Shown: positions 1 through 8,471 of the stretch, piece after piece
How positions within the stretch are numbered: position 1 is the stretch's first letter
Layout of the letters: each line of letters opens with the position of its first letter
DNA from: Bacteroidales bacterium
Lineage (GTDB): Bacteria; Bacteroidota; Bacteroidia; Bacteroidales; P3
DNA: 64,000 nucleotides
NCBI GenBank assembly: GCA_024400495.1
Contig: JAKSMR010000009.1
Coordinates: 1-64,000 of the forward strand
Direction of reading: 5' to 3'
Translations under genes and position numbers: made by a program
Notes under the pieces: model-generated
Told to the model about the DNA's origin: nothing
What the model saw: only the letters and a program-made list of their open reading frames with translations
Databases searched by the model: none

Positions 1-268
1 TTGCTGCTTATTTTTGAGCGATTCTGAGAGGAAGCGCGCAGGTGCATAGCGGTGCCATGTGCCGCCGTTATCTGCGGAGTGAGAGCAGAAGCAGCTTGCT
101 GATTTTGCCGAACCGCAATAACGTCTTGTGTGCAAAAGCGGTTACGCTTGGAAGCGCCAAAAAGAAGCAGCAAGACGCTCAAGCTAATGTTGCTCATTTT
201 TCTAATTTTTAGAGGTCACCTTTTCTCTAGGGAGGTATGGTTGAGACTCGGTAGGTCTCCTTTGTGCA

Positions 269-454
269 TTACTGTTGTTCTCCGTCGTATTCTGAGGCGT
301 TCAGGGTGTCGAGTTCTTCTGTGTCGTGGCTTTCGGCTGTGGTGCAGCTATCGGCCTCTTTGCTCAGGTAGGCCTCCTTGATGTCGTGGCGTATGCAGCT
401 GTAGGCTCCGAGCAGTACGGCCAGGAAAGCCAGTGCGATGATTGTTCTTTTCAT
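269..454 (-). CDS. Small putative lipoprotein, unknown function
   Basis: A 61-residue product begins with a basic residue pair, a hydrophobic stretch (about residues 4-17) and a cysteine at position 20, followed by an acidic, Ser/Thr/Glu-rich tail. This looks like an export signal, although the residues before the cysteine (A-Y-S-C) are a poor lipobox. The gene lies 54 bases downstream of the ABC ATPase on the same strand and is probably co-transcribed with it. I recognise no family. It is small, so it could be spurious, but the signal-like N terminus and the operon position favour a real gene. Confidence 0.5.
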   Translation of the reverse strand: MKRTIIALAFLAVLLGAYSCIRHDIKEAYLSKEADSCTTAESHDTEELDTLNASEYDGEQQ

Positions 455-508
455 ATCTCGGTAGTGTTAAAGGTTTCGGGTTTTCGGGTTAACGGTTTTT
501 TGGGGAGG

Positions 509-1339
509 TCAGCATCCAAAAAGGCTCTTGATGGTCTCTCTGTTGCGGAGCACGGCGTTGAAGAGCGCTTCGATGTTCACCTGGCTCTCCTCGCCTTCGG
601 TGTTGGCCACCACGTTCATGCATCCAGCAGGCTGCATCTCGCTGTAGAGGGCGTCGGCGCGGGGCATTCCGCCATATTCGAAGAAGAGTTTCTCCGTGAT
701 CCGTTCCATCGAGGCGTTGAGCAGCACCTCGTTCTGGCAGAGGATGATGATCGGGTCGATGAGGTTCTCCACATCCTTCACTTGGTGGGTGGAGATGATG
801 ATCGTCTTCCTCTCGTCGGTCATCTGTGTCAGCAGGCGTCTGAAGTCGGCCTTGCTAGGGATGTCGAGGCCGTTGGTAGGCTCGTCGAGCAGCACATAGT
901 CGGTGCCCAGACTGAGGGCGCAGGCGATGAGGCTCTTCTTCTGCTGGCCGTAGCTCATCTCCTTGAAACGCTTGTCGGGGTCCACCTGCATCTCCTTCAT
1001 CAGACCTGAGAAGGTCACCTCCGAGAACCCCGGGTAGAAAGATTCCAGCTCGTGCACATACTTGTTGGGGGTGCTGTTGTAGGGCAGCACAGCCTCGTCG
1101 GGCATGAAGAAGATGTTCTGCAGAAACTCAGGCTTGCGGTCGAAACTCACGAAGTCGTCCACCATGCAGAGGCCCTGCTGGGGCTTCTGGAGGCCGCTGA
1201 TGAGCTTGAGCAAAGTGGTCTTGCCCACGCCGTTCTCGCCAAGCAGGCCGTAGATATGTCCTTTCTCGAAAGTGAGGTCGATGTTGCTCAGGACGGGACT
1301 TTTCTTGTAGCCGAAGCTAAGGTTCTTGATCTGTATCAT
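509..1339 (-). CDS. ABC transporter ATP-binding protein
   Basis: This is a single ABC ATPase domain of 276 residues. Walker A (GENGVGKT) is at about residues 34-41, the signature (SYGQQ) at 129-133, Walker B (YVLLDEP) at 148-154 and the switch histidine (STHQ) at 185. The order and length resemble stand-alone YtrB/CcmA-type ATPases that energise drug, antibiotic or lipid export. No permease is visible: the next gene downstream encodes only a small putative lipoprotein, and the remaining 268 bases to the window edge contain nothing I can identify. Substrate and partner are therefore unknown. It is not obviously GldA, the missing ATPase of the gldFG system at 41.7-44.3 kb. A good promoter lies upstream at 1430-1460. 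Confidence 0.9.
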   Translation of the reverse strand: MIQIKNLSFGYKKSPVLSNIDLTFEKGHIYGLLGENGVGKTTLLKLISGLQKPQQGLCMVDDFVSFDRKPEFLQNIFFMPDEAVLPYNSTPNKYVHELESFYPGFSEVTFSGLMKEMQVDPDKRFKEMSYGQQKKSLIACALSLGTDYVLLDEPTNGLDIPSKADFRRLLTQMTDERKTIIISTHQVKDVENLIDPIIILCQNEVLLNASMERITEKLFFEYGGMPRADALYSEMQPAGCMNVVANTEGEESQVNIEALFNAVLRNRETIKSLFGC

Positions 1340-1429
1340 ATATATTGTGTTTTGTTTGTCAAAGAGTGTTCTTTTTTTTCTTTGGGAAGTTGTGTTTGTG
1401 TTTTAGTGTTCTACTTAACTAAGACACTG

Positions 1430-1460
1430 CAAAAGTACAACAATTTTCCAAACCGGCAAA
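1430..1460 (-). promoter_or_regulatory. Bacteroidota-type promoter of the ABC ATPase gene
   Basis: Read on the minus strand, TTTG (1457-1460) is followed after exactly 19 bases by TACTTTTG (1430-1437). This matches the Bacteroidota housekeeping sigma consensus TTTG-N19-TAnnTTTG. It would give a leader of about 85 bases before the start at 1339. Confidence 0.75.
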
Positions 1461-1838
1461 ATAATTTTAGAATTATCGCAAAACGATAAAAAATATTTTG
1501 TCGTAAGTTTTGTGTAAATATGCAGACAGTCAATACGATGAAAGAAAACTCCGAGTCTCAAAAAAGCCGAAAGTTTTTTTACTATTGCACCCCATCGATG
1601 GAGGTGTTTTGGTGTATTAGTTGTCCTGGGATACCCATTTTTTGCCCCATTTTCGCAAAAAATAGTCCTTTGTCGCTGTAAGTAGCTGGTGGAGTGTGTG
1701 GTAGATGTTTTTTTTGTGCTGTGGAGGGTTAGACGGAAGGCTATACGCGTGTTGTCAAAAATGTCAGGTCGGCAGAATGGGGTAGCACGCAGACGGTGTG
1801 TGGCTCTTCTGATCTCAGTCTTCGTTGTCCCGTCATTC
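1461..1838. other. Gene-poor stretch, nothing recognised
   Basis: Between the ABC-gene promoter and the terminator at 1839 I see only AT-rich sequence with short open frames lacking signal peptides, ribosome-binding sites or recognisable domains. It may be a decayed region. Confidence 0.5.
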
Positions 1839-1875
1839 AAAAAAAACAAGCCGGCCGCCCATTGGGGCGGCCGGC
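1839..1875 (-). terminator. Rho-independent terminator
   Basis: A perfect 11-bp GC stem (GCCGGCCGCCC at 1850-1860 paired with 1865-1875, loop ATTG) is followed on the minus strand by a run of eight T. It ends the transcript of the gene at 1971-2759. Confidence 0.9.
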
Positions 1876-1970
1876 TCTCATCAATGACCTGTCTGTGCGA
1901 CCAAAGTAAAGGCTAGGTTGATAGTCCAGCAACTCCCCCTATCAAAGGGTGCTGGCTTCACCCACACCGT

Positions 1971-2759
1971 TTACTCGCCGATGGCGTCATCGTTGCTGGC
2001 AGCAGCAAACAGCGCCGTGTAGGTCGCTGCGCCGCTCACGGTGATGGATCGCGAAGAGGTGGTGATGCCGTCGCTCCATCCGGTGAAGATGAAGCCGTTG
2101 GCAGCCTCAGCGCGAAGGGTCACGCTGGAGCCGCTGGCATAGCTGCCGCCACCCGTGACGGTGCCGCCGTTCGAAGGCGACGCCATAGCCGTGATGGCGA
2201 TGTCGCCGGCCGCCGGGGAGGTACCTAAAAGACGGTAGTCGTACAGATCTTCATAGGTACCGTCAGCGTTGACAAGCCGCACGGTGATCTCCTTCTCCGA
2301 GAAAGCCTTGATTTCCACTGTTGGCGGCCAAGGGCCGGTAAGGAAGTTCTCCGAGCATCCCGGAAGCCCCGAGATTTTGATGGATCTGGGGTTAGCCGTG
2401 GCGTAGGTGCTGACGGCGGCGTCCAGCTCTGCCTCAGAGATAACCTCGCCGTTCACCTGCCGTTGTGCCAGAGGAAGCAGCGCGGCCTTGAGTGCCTTGC
2501 TGTTCTCCTTCAGGAAGATGTCCCTCCCTTGTCTCGACGAAGAGTTGGCGAACGAGTTGTTCAGGATAGCGTGGTACATGCTCGTGTACTTGATACAGAG
2601 CCCGAACACAGATCGCTGAAGCAGCTGTTTGTTCGAAGGCGCTTTAGGAGCGGCTTCGGTGTCGATTTGATAAAATACGTTGTGGCCTCTCTGCATTCTG
2701 AAGACCACGTTGCGGGTCTTGCCGTGCAGAGGGCCCCAGGTTGATGATGTCTTTCCCAT
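1971..2759 (-). CDS. Unrecognised protein with C-terminal bacterial (InlB/Flg_new-type) repeat
   Basis: A 262-residue protein without a signal peptide. Residues 1-~175 form a domain shared with the product of the gene at 46266-46838: both have an N-S-F...R...F/I-x-K...L...AL-PL block (about residues 68-98 here) and a later L-PG...GPWP motif (about 131-145). The N terminus (MGKTSSTWGPLHGKTRNVV) faintly recalls DUF6266 proteins of Bacteroidota, but I cannot confirm that. Residues ~190-255 form a bacterial-repeat beta domain (GG-TVTGGGSYASGSSVTL...F-x-GWSDG...YTALF), usually found in surface proteins. The paralogue lacks this domain. An 11-bp tandem array lies about 90 bases upstream and a strong terminator downstream. 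Function unknown. Confidence 0.75.
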   Translation of the reverse strand: MGKTSSTWGPLHGKTRNVVFRMQRGHNVFYQIDTEAAPKAPSNKQLLQRSVFGLCIKYTSMYHAILNNSFANSSSRQGRDIFLKENSKALKAALLPLAQRQVNGEVISEAELDAAVSTYATANPRSIKISGLPGCSENFLTGPWPPTVEIKAFSEKEITVRLVNADGTYEDLYDYRLLGTSPAAGDIAITAMASPSNGGTVTGGGSYASGSSVTLRAEAANGFIFTGWSDGITTSSRSITVSGAATYTALFAAASNDDAIGE

Positions 2760-2845
2760 AGTGTGAAAGTTTTTTAATCATTGTAAATTTAATATTAATA
2801 TTGTTTACATTGGTTCTTTTTGCTCTTGTTTCACCCTCAAAATCC

Positions 2846-2878
2846 TATAGCAAGGATATAGCAAGGATATAGCAAGGA
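2846..2878. repeat. 11-bp tandem array A (3 units)
   Basis: Three perfect head-to-tail copies of TATAGCAAGGA, about 87 bases upstream of the start codon at 2759. It is the simplest of seven arrays in the window that share an 11-bp period but not a unit sequence. Confidence 0.9.
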
Positions 2879-3544
2879 TAACCGATCCTTCGTTGTTTGG
2901 TGCTTTTTACGTCTTCATTTTGTCCTCCTTTCTAGGTGTTTTTTTAGTAATTAAACCATAGGCCCGCTCAACCTTCTTCTTTCGGGAACTGCGGCCAGAA
3001 ACACTTATCTCATCGCGTTTCCAATTTGCAAAATTACAACGACTTGGTCGTTCGATGACGTTATCTTTGGAGTCGTGTAGCGTGTCATTCATTTTTTTTG
3101 TCGGTATTTAGAGTTTTCAGTCATTTACAATATATACTAAGCCTTATTTTCGTGCAGAAACCTCTGCGCTTTTGTATATAGATTATCAGTTTGCAAAAAT
3201 ACGAAAACCCAGCGCGCCCGATAGGGACACGACCGTAAATGTACCTATCTCTGCGATTATCAACAGTTTACATAATATCTCGCGTCGCCATCAAAAAAAA
3301 TCACCCCATCCACACACTCCAAATCGCCGCAAAAAGCGGCCGATGCTTAGTTGTGAATATGTTTATAATCAATAAGTTAAATATGTAATATGTGTCGAGT
3401 GTTAAATAATGTTAAATTCTACAGGTGGGACATAAAAAAACACAAAAAAAAAGGAAAAATAAGCTGGATGGATAGAATTTGCAAAGTGGTGCAGGGCCGG
3501 CAGCCTGGAGCCCTTTAGCTTTCTGTCAGGCGATATGTTATAAA

Positions 3545-3737
3545 AGGTAACCTCTAAAAATTCAGTTTCAGACGATTTTTGATTATGGGCGAGCAGGTTT
3601 CTTCTTTGAACGAAGGCGCAATGCGGTGCATTGTAACTGAGTGAAAAGAAGAAAGATGCCGTTCAGAATCGAAAAGCGTGAAAAAGTAATATTTTTTAAT
3701 ATCCTTTATCATTACGTTGAATTTTTAGAGGTTACCT
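3545..3737. mobile_element. MITE-like element with perfect 20-bp terminal inverted repeats
   Basis: AGGTAACCTCTAAAAATTCA at 3545-3564 is matched exactly, in inverted orientation, at 3718-3737. The 153 bases between them hold no gene but include a further inverted pair (TTTCTTCTTT / AAAGAAGAAA), so the element could fold into a hairpin. I see no target-site duplication. The terminal motif recurs with GGTCACC in place of GGTTACC at about 204-221 and 25264-25281. Its size and symmetry fit a MITE or a REP-like element. No transposase is present in the window. Confidence 0.6.
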
Positions 3738-3791
3738 GTAGAGAGAATCGTGGATAATGGTAAGATACTTGTTGTGGATGATAAAAAAATA

Positions 3792-3821
3792 TTGTAGAAT
3801 CCCCAATTATTCGTATCTTTG
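3792..3821 (+). promoter_or_regulatory. Bacteroidota-type promoter of the SUMF1-like lipoprotein gene
   Basis: TTG at 3792-3794, a 19-base spacer and TATCTTTG at 3814-3821. It would give a leader of roughly 50 bases to the ATG at 3878. Confidence 0.75.
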
Positions 3822-3877
3822 CAGCGGCAAAATCCATCGATGGATTACTGTATCTAAAACGAGAATATTATAATATC

Positions 3878-4735
3878 ATGAGCAAAAACATCATCCGATT
3901 ATCTCTCGTGGCCCTGCTCGCTGTGGGTGCCATCTTTGCTGTGGCCTGCAAAAAGGACACTGCAACCACCAACGAACCTAATACGCCGGGCACTAACGAC
4001 AACGGCGGACAGACTGAGCCTTCGCGCACTTTCACCGTGAACGGGGTGTCGTTCACTATGGTAAGAGTGGAGGGCGGCACCTTCTACATGGGCGCCCAAC
4101 CCGACGACCCCAACGGACCGAACTACGACGCCAATTCCTACAGCAACGAATGGCCTGCACATATGGTGACTCTGGGCGACTATTACATCGCTGAGACGGA
4201 ATGTACGCAGGCTCTCTGGATGGCTGTGATGGGCTCTAACCCCAGCGCCATGCAGGATGACCCGATGAATCCTGTGGAGTCGATGTCGTTTTTTGAAACA
4301 GAGGATTTCCTGATGCGCCTGAGCATGCTCACGGGTGAGGATTTCCGCCTTCCTACCGAGGCTGAATGGGAGTATGCGGCCCGTGGCGGCAAGAACAGCA
4401 GAGGCTATAAATACAGCGGCAGCAACAATGTCGACTCGGTCGCCTGGACGGCTACCAGCGCCCTCGGGTTCACCCACATGGTGGGAGAGCTGTTCCCTAA
4501 CGAGCTGGGTCTTTACGACATGAGCGGCAACGTGTTGGAGGTGTGCTCCGACTTCTACGGCTACTATGGCAGCGAGCCACAGACCGACCCCCAGGGCCCC
4601 TCGGGCGGCTCTATGCATGTGGGCCGCGGCGGCAGCTGGTGTGCCGACGGATACTATGCCCGCATCACTAACCGTAACGGCACCGACCCCAACGGCGGCA
4701 GCGCCCTGGGGTTCCGCATCGCTATGTCGAGATAG
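3878..4735 (+). CDS. Lipoprotein with formylglycine-generating-enzyme-like (SUMF1) domain
   Basis: A 285-residue protein with a lipoprotein signal peptide (lipobox AVAC, Cys24), a short Thr/Pro/Asn linker and one SUMF1/FGE fold. Family landmarks are GGTFYMG (about 66-72), FRLPTEAEWEYAARGG (about 150-165), a DMSGNVLE-type motif and GRGGSW near the end followed by GFRIA. The enzyme's catalytic pair of cysteines after the RGGSW motif is not conserved: only one Cys directly follows it and the second position is not Cys. It is therefore more likely a structural or sugar/peptide-binding surface protein than a sulfatase activator, and no sulfatase gene lies nearby. It is a single-gene transcript with its own promoter and a strong hairpin after the stop. 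Confidence 0.88.
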   Translation: MSKNIIRLSLVALLAVGAIFAVACKKDTATTNEPNTPGTNDNGGQTEPSRTFTVNGVSFTMVRVEGGTFYMGAQPDDPNGPNYDANSYSNEWPAHMVTLGDYYIAETECTQALWMAVMGSNPSAMQDDPMNPVESMSFFETEDFLMRLSMLTGEDFRLPTEAEWEYAARGGKNSRGYKYSGSNNVDSVAWTATSALGFTHMVGELFPNELGLYDMSGNVLEVCSDFYGYYGSEPQTDPQGPSGGSMHVGRGGSWCADGYYARITNRNGTDPNGGSALGFRIAMSR

Positions 4736-4740
4736 TGGAC

Positions 4741-4775
4741 GAGGGCTCCTGGAGCTGGACGCTCCAGGAGCCCTC
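4741..4775 (+). terminator. Long perfect hairpin after the SUMF1-like gene
   Basis: A 15-bp perfect stem (4741-4755 with 4761-4775, loop TGGAC) starts four bases after the stop. There is no strong T run behind it, so it may act as a terminator or an mRNA-stabilising hairpin. Confidence 0.7.
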
Positions 4776-4930
4776 ACTCTTTCATGCCGGACTGCCGAAG
4801 ACCTGCAGAACCGTCTCCTTGTCATCGATTGAGAGCATGTGACTGCGATCGCAACGCTCGATAGGACAGCCCGAATGCCGGACGTGGCGCCGTCGCTACA
4901 GGGTGGGGCAGTGTGAGGTGGAAAATTTAT

Positions 4931-4961
4931 TTTGCCATTTCATCCGGTTTTCGTATTTTTG
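4931..4961 (+). promoter_or_regulatory. Bacteroidota-type promoter of the beta-CASP nuclease gene
   Basis: TTTG at 4931-4934, a 19-base spacer and TATTTTTG at 4954-4961. The leader to the ATG at 5068 is about 100 bases. The rest of the 4736-5067 gap holds only the preceding hairpin and no other feature I can name. Confidence 0.75.
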
Positions 4962-5067
4962 CTAGTTGAATTGTCCGGAACAGAGAAAGGGAAAAATGGC
5001 GCAACATATTGTGGCATCGGCTTTTCGCTTTCGCTGACCTGTCGTTGAACCAATCAATAATTGAAAT

Positions 5068-6468
5068 ATGAAACTGGAATTCTTAGGCGCAGCGCGCGAG
5101 GTGACCGGAAGCAAGCACCTCATCACTACCAAGAAAGGAACGAAGATACTGCTCGACTGCGGCATGTATCAGGGTAAGGGTCTGGAGACTGACGAGATGA
5201 ACCGCGACCTGGGCTTCGACCCCAAGGAGATCGACTTCCTCATCCTCAGCCACGCCCACATCGACCACTCGGGCCTCATACCCTATATCTACAAGCTGGG
5301 CTTCAACGGCACGGTGCTCTGCACCCCCGCCACCCGCGACCTCTGCTCGATCATGCTCGCCGACGCCGGCCGCATACAGGAGAGCGATACCCTCACCTTC
5401 AACAAGAAACGCCAAAGCCAGGGCCTCCCCCCCGTGGAGCCTATCTACACCCTCGCCGACGCCCAGGCCTGCATGCACTGCTTCATCTCGGTGCCTTACC
5501 ATAAGCAGTTCGTCATCGAGGGCGAGGTGTCGGTGGAATTCTTCGACGCCGGACATATCCTGGGCTCGGCAATGACCTACCTCGAGATCAAGGAGGGACG
5601 CCGCAAGATCAAGCTGGGCTACACCGGCGACATCGGACGCTACGACAAGCGCATCCTCAAGGACCCCGAGCCGTTCCCCCAGGTGGATTACCTCATCATG
5701 GAGTCGACCTACGGCGACCGTCTCCACACCACCCTCGACAACGCCGAGCAGGAGCTGCTGATGGCGGTGTTGGACACCTGCACGAAGAAACGGGGCAAGC
5801 TCATCATCCCCTCCTTCGCCATCGGCCGCGCCCAGGAGATCATCTACGCCCTCGACCGTCTGCGCAACGCTAAGCTGCTGCCCGACATCGACTGCTTCGT
5901 GGATAGCCCGCTCTCGGTCAACGCCACCAACATCATGCGTCTCCACACGGAGTGCTTCAACGACGAGATCTCGGAGTACATGAAGACCGACCCCGACCCC
6001 TTCGGCTTCGACCGCCTGCAGTATATCCAGAGCGTAGAGGCCTCGAAGGCACTCAATGTGCGCAACAAGACCTGCATCATCATCTCTGCCTCGGGCATGA
6101 TGGAGGCCGGACGCGTGAAGCACCATCTGGCAAACAACATCGACAACCCCAAGACGACCATCCTCTGTGTGGGATACTGCGAACCTAAGACCCTCGGCGC
6201 TAAGATTATGCGCGGCGACAAGAGCGTCTCTATCTTCGGCCGCCAGTATGAGGTGCGCGCCGACTTGCGTAGAATCGACTCCTACTCGGGTCACGGTGAC
6301 TACAATGAGATCATCAACTACATCGGATGCCAGGAAAAACGTCGCCTCAAGAAGATCTTTCTCGTCCATGGCGAGGCAGAGACCCAGGAACATTTCCGCG
6401 ACACCCTCAACAAAAGGGGTTATAAGCGCGTAGATATCCCCGAACGTGGAGAGACTGTAGAATTGTAG
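5068..6468 (+). CDS. MBL-fold beta-CASP ribonuclease (Ysh1/CPSF73-like)
   Basis: A 466-residue protein of the metallo-beta-lactamase/beta-CASP family, whose members process or degrade RNA with two zinc ions. Visible landmarks are the HAHIDH zinc motif at residues 62-67, the D-A-GHILGS histidine motif, GYTGDIGR, the ESTYGDR beta-CASP motif, a SGMMEAGR motif and a C-terminal SGHGD...FLVHGE segment typical of the RMMBL region. The length is normal for the bacterial archaeal-type group. It has no signal peptide, so it should act in the cytoplasm on RNA. The gene has its own promoter, and a small membrane-protein gene follows 54 bases later. The exact substrate is not predictable from sequence. 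Confidence 0.93.
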   Translation: MKLEFLGAAREVTGSKHLITTKKGTKILLDCGMYQGKGLETDEMNRDLGFDPKEIDFLILSHAHIDHSGLIPYIYKLGFNGTVLCTPATRDLCSIMLADAGRIQESDTLTFNKKRQSQGLPPVEPIYTLADAQACMHCFISVPYHKQFVIEGEVSVEFFDAGHILGSAMTYLEIKEGRRKIKLGYTGDIGRYDKRILKDPEPFPQVDYLIMESTYGDRLHTTLDNAEQELLMAVLDTCTKKRGKLIIPSFAIGRAQEIIYALDRLRNAKLLPDIDCFVDSPLSVNATNIMRLHTECFNDEISEYMKTDPDPFGFDRLQYIQSVEASKALNVRNKTCIIISASGMMEAGRVKHHLANNIDNPKTTILCVGYCEPKTLGAKIMRGDKSVSIFGRQYEVRADLRRIDSYSGHGDYNEIINYIGCQEKRRLKKIFLVHGEAETQEHFRDTLNKRGYKRVDIPERGETVEL

Positions 6469-6522
6469 GTGACCGCTGCTGGATTCAAAAAAAACTGATT
6501 TTTAAAAGGTTTTGTATAATAT

Positions 6523-6729
6523 ATGTGGTGGCGGCTCTTTTTCTTCTTCGCTGTATCTTTGCTGTCTATCTTGATCTGGCGAAAGGTTGCGGAACTGACA
6601 GGCAAAGGAAACCAACAGAGGGGTAAACGGACGATGGCAGTAGTGCTGACGGTACTGGTAGTGCTGCTGATATTGCTGCTGATATTCTTCTTCGTCTGGT
6701 TTATGCTGGGTGATAATATACACAAGTAA
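6523..6729 (+). CDS. Small two-helix membrane protein upstream of cstA
   Basis: A 68-residue product with two hydrophobic segments (about residues 3-19 and 39-62) joined by a basic loop (GKGNQQRGKR). It resembles no family I know. It lies 63 bases upstream of cstA on the same strand, so it may be an accessory subunit or simply a co-transcribed small membrane protein. The clear two-helix topology and positive-inside loop support a real gene despite its size. Confidence 0.6.
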   Translation: MWWRLFFFFAVSLLSILIWRKVAELTGKGNQQRGKRTMAVVLTVLVVLLILLLIFFFVWFMLGDNIHK

Positions 6730-6792
6730 ATAACCTCGGAAGGATTTGAAAAGACTGACTTATAGCGTCTGCTAAAGAAAAAATAACGAACT

Positions 6793-8262
6793 ATGATAAC
6801 TTTTATAATTTCTGTTGTATTACTGCTCCTTGGGTACTTCCTGTATTCCAAGTTCATTGAACGGGTGATAGGTGTGGACGAGAAACAGCCTACTCCCGCT
6901 ACCACTATGGCCGACGGCGTGGACTATGTGCCCATGAAACCGTGGCGCATCTACCTCATCCAGTTCCTCAACATCGCCGGCGTAGGCCCTATCTGCGGCG
7001 CCATCATGGGTGCGCAGTTCGGCACGGCGTCGTTCCTCTGGATTGTGTTTGGCTCCATCTTTGCAGGTGCTGTTCATGACTTTATCGCAGGCTTCATCTC
7101 CTTGCGCGACAAGGGTTGCTCACTGCCTGAGATCCACGGCAAGTATCTCGGCAACGGCGCCAAGCAGTTCATGCGCGGCTTCACCGTGCTGCTGATGATC
7201 CTCGTGGGCGCTGTGTTTGTAAACACCCCCGCGGTGCTGCTCAACGCCAACTTCACCCCGGGATGGAACATCTACCTGTGGGTGATCATCATCTTCGCCT
7301 ACTACCTCATCGCCACCCTGGTGCCTATCGACAAGCTCATAGGCAAGATCTATCCCATCTTCGGCCTCCTGCTGCTGGCGATGGCGGTGGCTATCCTGTA
7401 TGCCTTCTTCTTCCGCCCCGAGGTGCATCTGCCCGAGGTGTGGGACGGCTTGCAGAACAAGCACCCCAACGCTGCCCATAACCCCATCTTCCCCATGATG
7501 TTCATCAGCATCGCCTGCGGCGCCATCAGCGGCTTCCACGCCACACAGAGCCCCCTCATGGCCCGCTGCATGACGAACGAGAAGCAGAGCCGTCCGATCT
7601 TCTACGGCGCAATGATCACCGAAGGCATCGTGGCTCTCATCTGGGCTGCTGCCGCCGCCTACTTCTTCGGCCCCGACAGCCCCGTGGACACCACCGGCAA
7701 GGGTGGCCCTGCTATGGTGGGCCTTATCGCCAACCAGTGGTTTGCTCCCGCTATAGCCACCGTCACCGTGCTGGGCGTCATCGCCGCCGCCATCACCTCG
7801 GGCGACACCGCCCTGCGCTCGGCTCGCCTCATCGTAGCCGACTTCCTCCACTTCGACCAGAAACCCATAGGCAAGCGTCTCCTCATCGCCGTGCCTATCT
7901 TCGTGGTCACCGCCGCCATCCTCGTATACTCCCTCAACGACAAGGAGGGCTTCGATGTCATCTGGCGCTATTTCGCTTGGGCCAACCAGGTGCTCGCCAC
8001 CATCACCCTCTGGGCGATCACCATCTTCATGGTAAAGCGTGTGAGAGAGCATGGCGCCCACAAGTGCTCGCCGCTCATCACCCTCATACCGGCACTCTTC
8101 ATGACCATGGTGACCGGCACCTTCCTCTTCGTCGCCGAGAAGGAGGGTCTGGGTAACCTCATCCCCCGCAATATCGGCTACCTCATCGGCGCCGTCGTGA
8201 CCGTGGTGGTGGGTGTGATCTTCGCGCTGTGGCTGAAGAAGAGCGCCACTTGTAAAAAATAA
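6793..8262 (+). CDS. cstA: CstA-family pyruvate/peptide transporter
   Basis: A 489-residue polytopic inner-membrane protein of the carbon-starvation CstA family, which imports pyruvate or small peptides when nutrients are scarce. The family signatures are recognisable: KPWRIYLIQFLNIAGVGPI at about 57-75, the GAIMGAQFG stretch, G-V-HDF-AGFISLR, SGFHATQSPLMARC and SGDTALRSAR. It is much shorter than E. coli CstA (about 700 residues) and matches the compact form. The sequence is complete, with about 13 membrane segments by eye. It probably forms an operon with the small membrane protein just upstream. No stringent regulatory site is evident. Confidence 0.92.
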   Translation: MITFIISVVLLLLGYFLYSKFIERVIGVDEKQPTPATTMADGVDYVPMKPWRIYLIQFLNIAGVGPICGAIMGAQFGTASFLWIVFGSIFAGAVHDFIAGFISLRDKGCSLPEIHGKYLGNGAKQFMRGFTVLLMILVGAVFVNTPAVLLNANFTPGWNIYLWVIIIFAYYLIATLVPIDKLIGKIYPIFGLLLLAMAVAILYAFFFRPEVHLPEVWDGLQNKHPNAAHNPIFPMMFISIACGAISGFHATQSPLMARCMTNEKQSRPIFYGAMITEGIVALIWAAAAAYFFGPDSPVDTTGKGGPAMVGLIANQWFAPAIATVTVLGVIAAAITSGDTALRSARLIVADFLHFDQKPIGKRLLIAVPIFVVTAAILVYSLNDKEGFDVIWRYFAWANQVLATITLWAITIFMVKRVREHGAHKCSPLITLIPALFMTMVTGTFLFVAEKEGLGNLIPRNIGYLIGAVVTVVVGVIFALWLKKSATCKK

Positions 8263-8471
8263 GCAAAAAAATGAAACCTTTTTGCTGGTTTTTACGTTAA
8301 TCAAATACTAAATGGTGACTTCCGACCAGTTGTGACTTCTAAGAATCAAAGAAAAGAATAACATTATTTTTAGAAGCCCAAAGGATAGCAGGAGCCTGAG
8401 GCCCGGCCATCGACAACGGACAATCGGAACACGCCAGACAATAAAAAGAAGAAATTATCGTTATTTAGGAT

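Larger units (their letters stand above)
2760..3877. other. 1.1-kb intergenic region with array A, an inverted-repeat element and a promoter
   Basis: Apart from the 11-bp array, the 193-bp inverted-repeat element (3545-3737) and the promoter at 3792-3821, this stretch is AT-rich and has no convincing gene. Minus-strand TATTTTTG-like boxes near 3194-3201 could be promoter remnants, but no credible gene follows them. Confidence 0.6.

Noticed and set aside
1..197. Minus-strand open frame of 65 codons running off the left edge, starting MSNISLSVLL
   Set aside because: No family, no clear export signal after the first helix, and overlap with a possible repeat element. An open frame of this length is not rare by chance.
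509..1339. ABC ATPase as the missing GldA
   Set aside because: Its length and motifs fit a stand-alone YtrB/CcmA-type ATPase and it is 40 kb from gldFG; no GldA-specific feature is visible.
1415..1849. Minus-strand 144-codon frame between the ABC ATPase and the terminator
   Set aside because: It covers a perfect promoter and a terminator and has no recognisable domain or composition of a protein.
2907..3092. Minus-strand 61-codon frame in the 1.1-kb gap, with weak promoter-like boxes upstream
   Set aside because: Lys/Arg-rich random-looking sequence without ribosome-binding site or homologue I know.
3172..3375. Plus-strand 67-codon frame in the same gap
   Set aside because: AT-rich, no domain, no start signal.
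8263..8471. GGTGACTTC...GACTTCTAAGAATC and TTATTTTTAGAAGCC as another copy of the MITE-like terminus
   Set aside because: The match is partial (no AGAGGTNACC core), so it could be chance.
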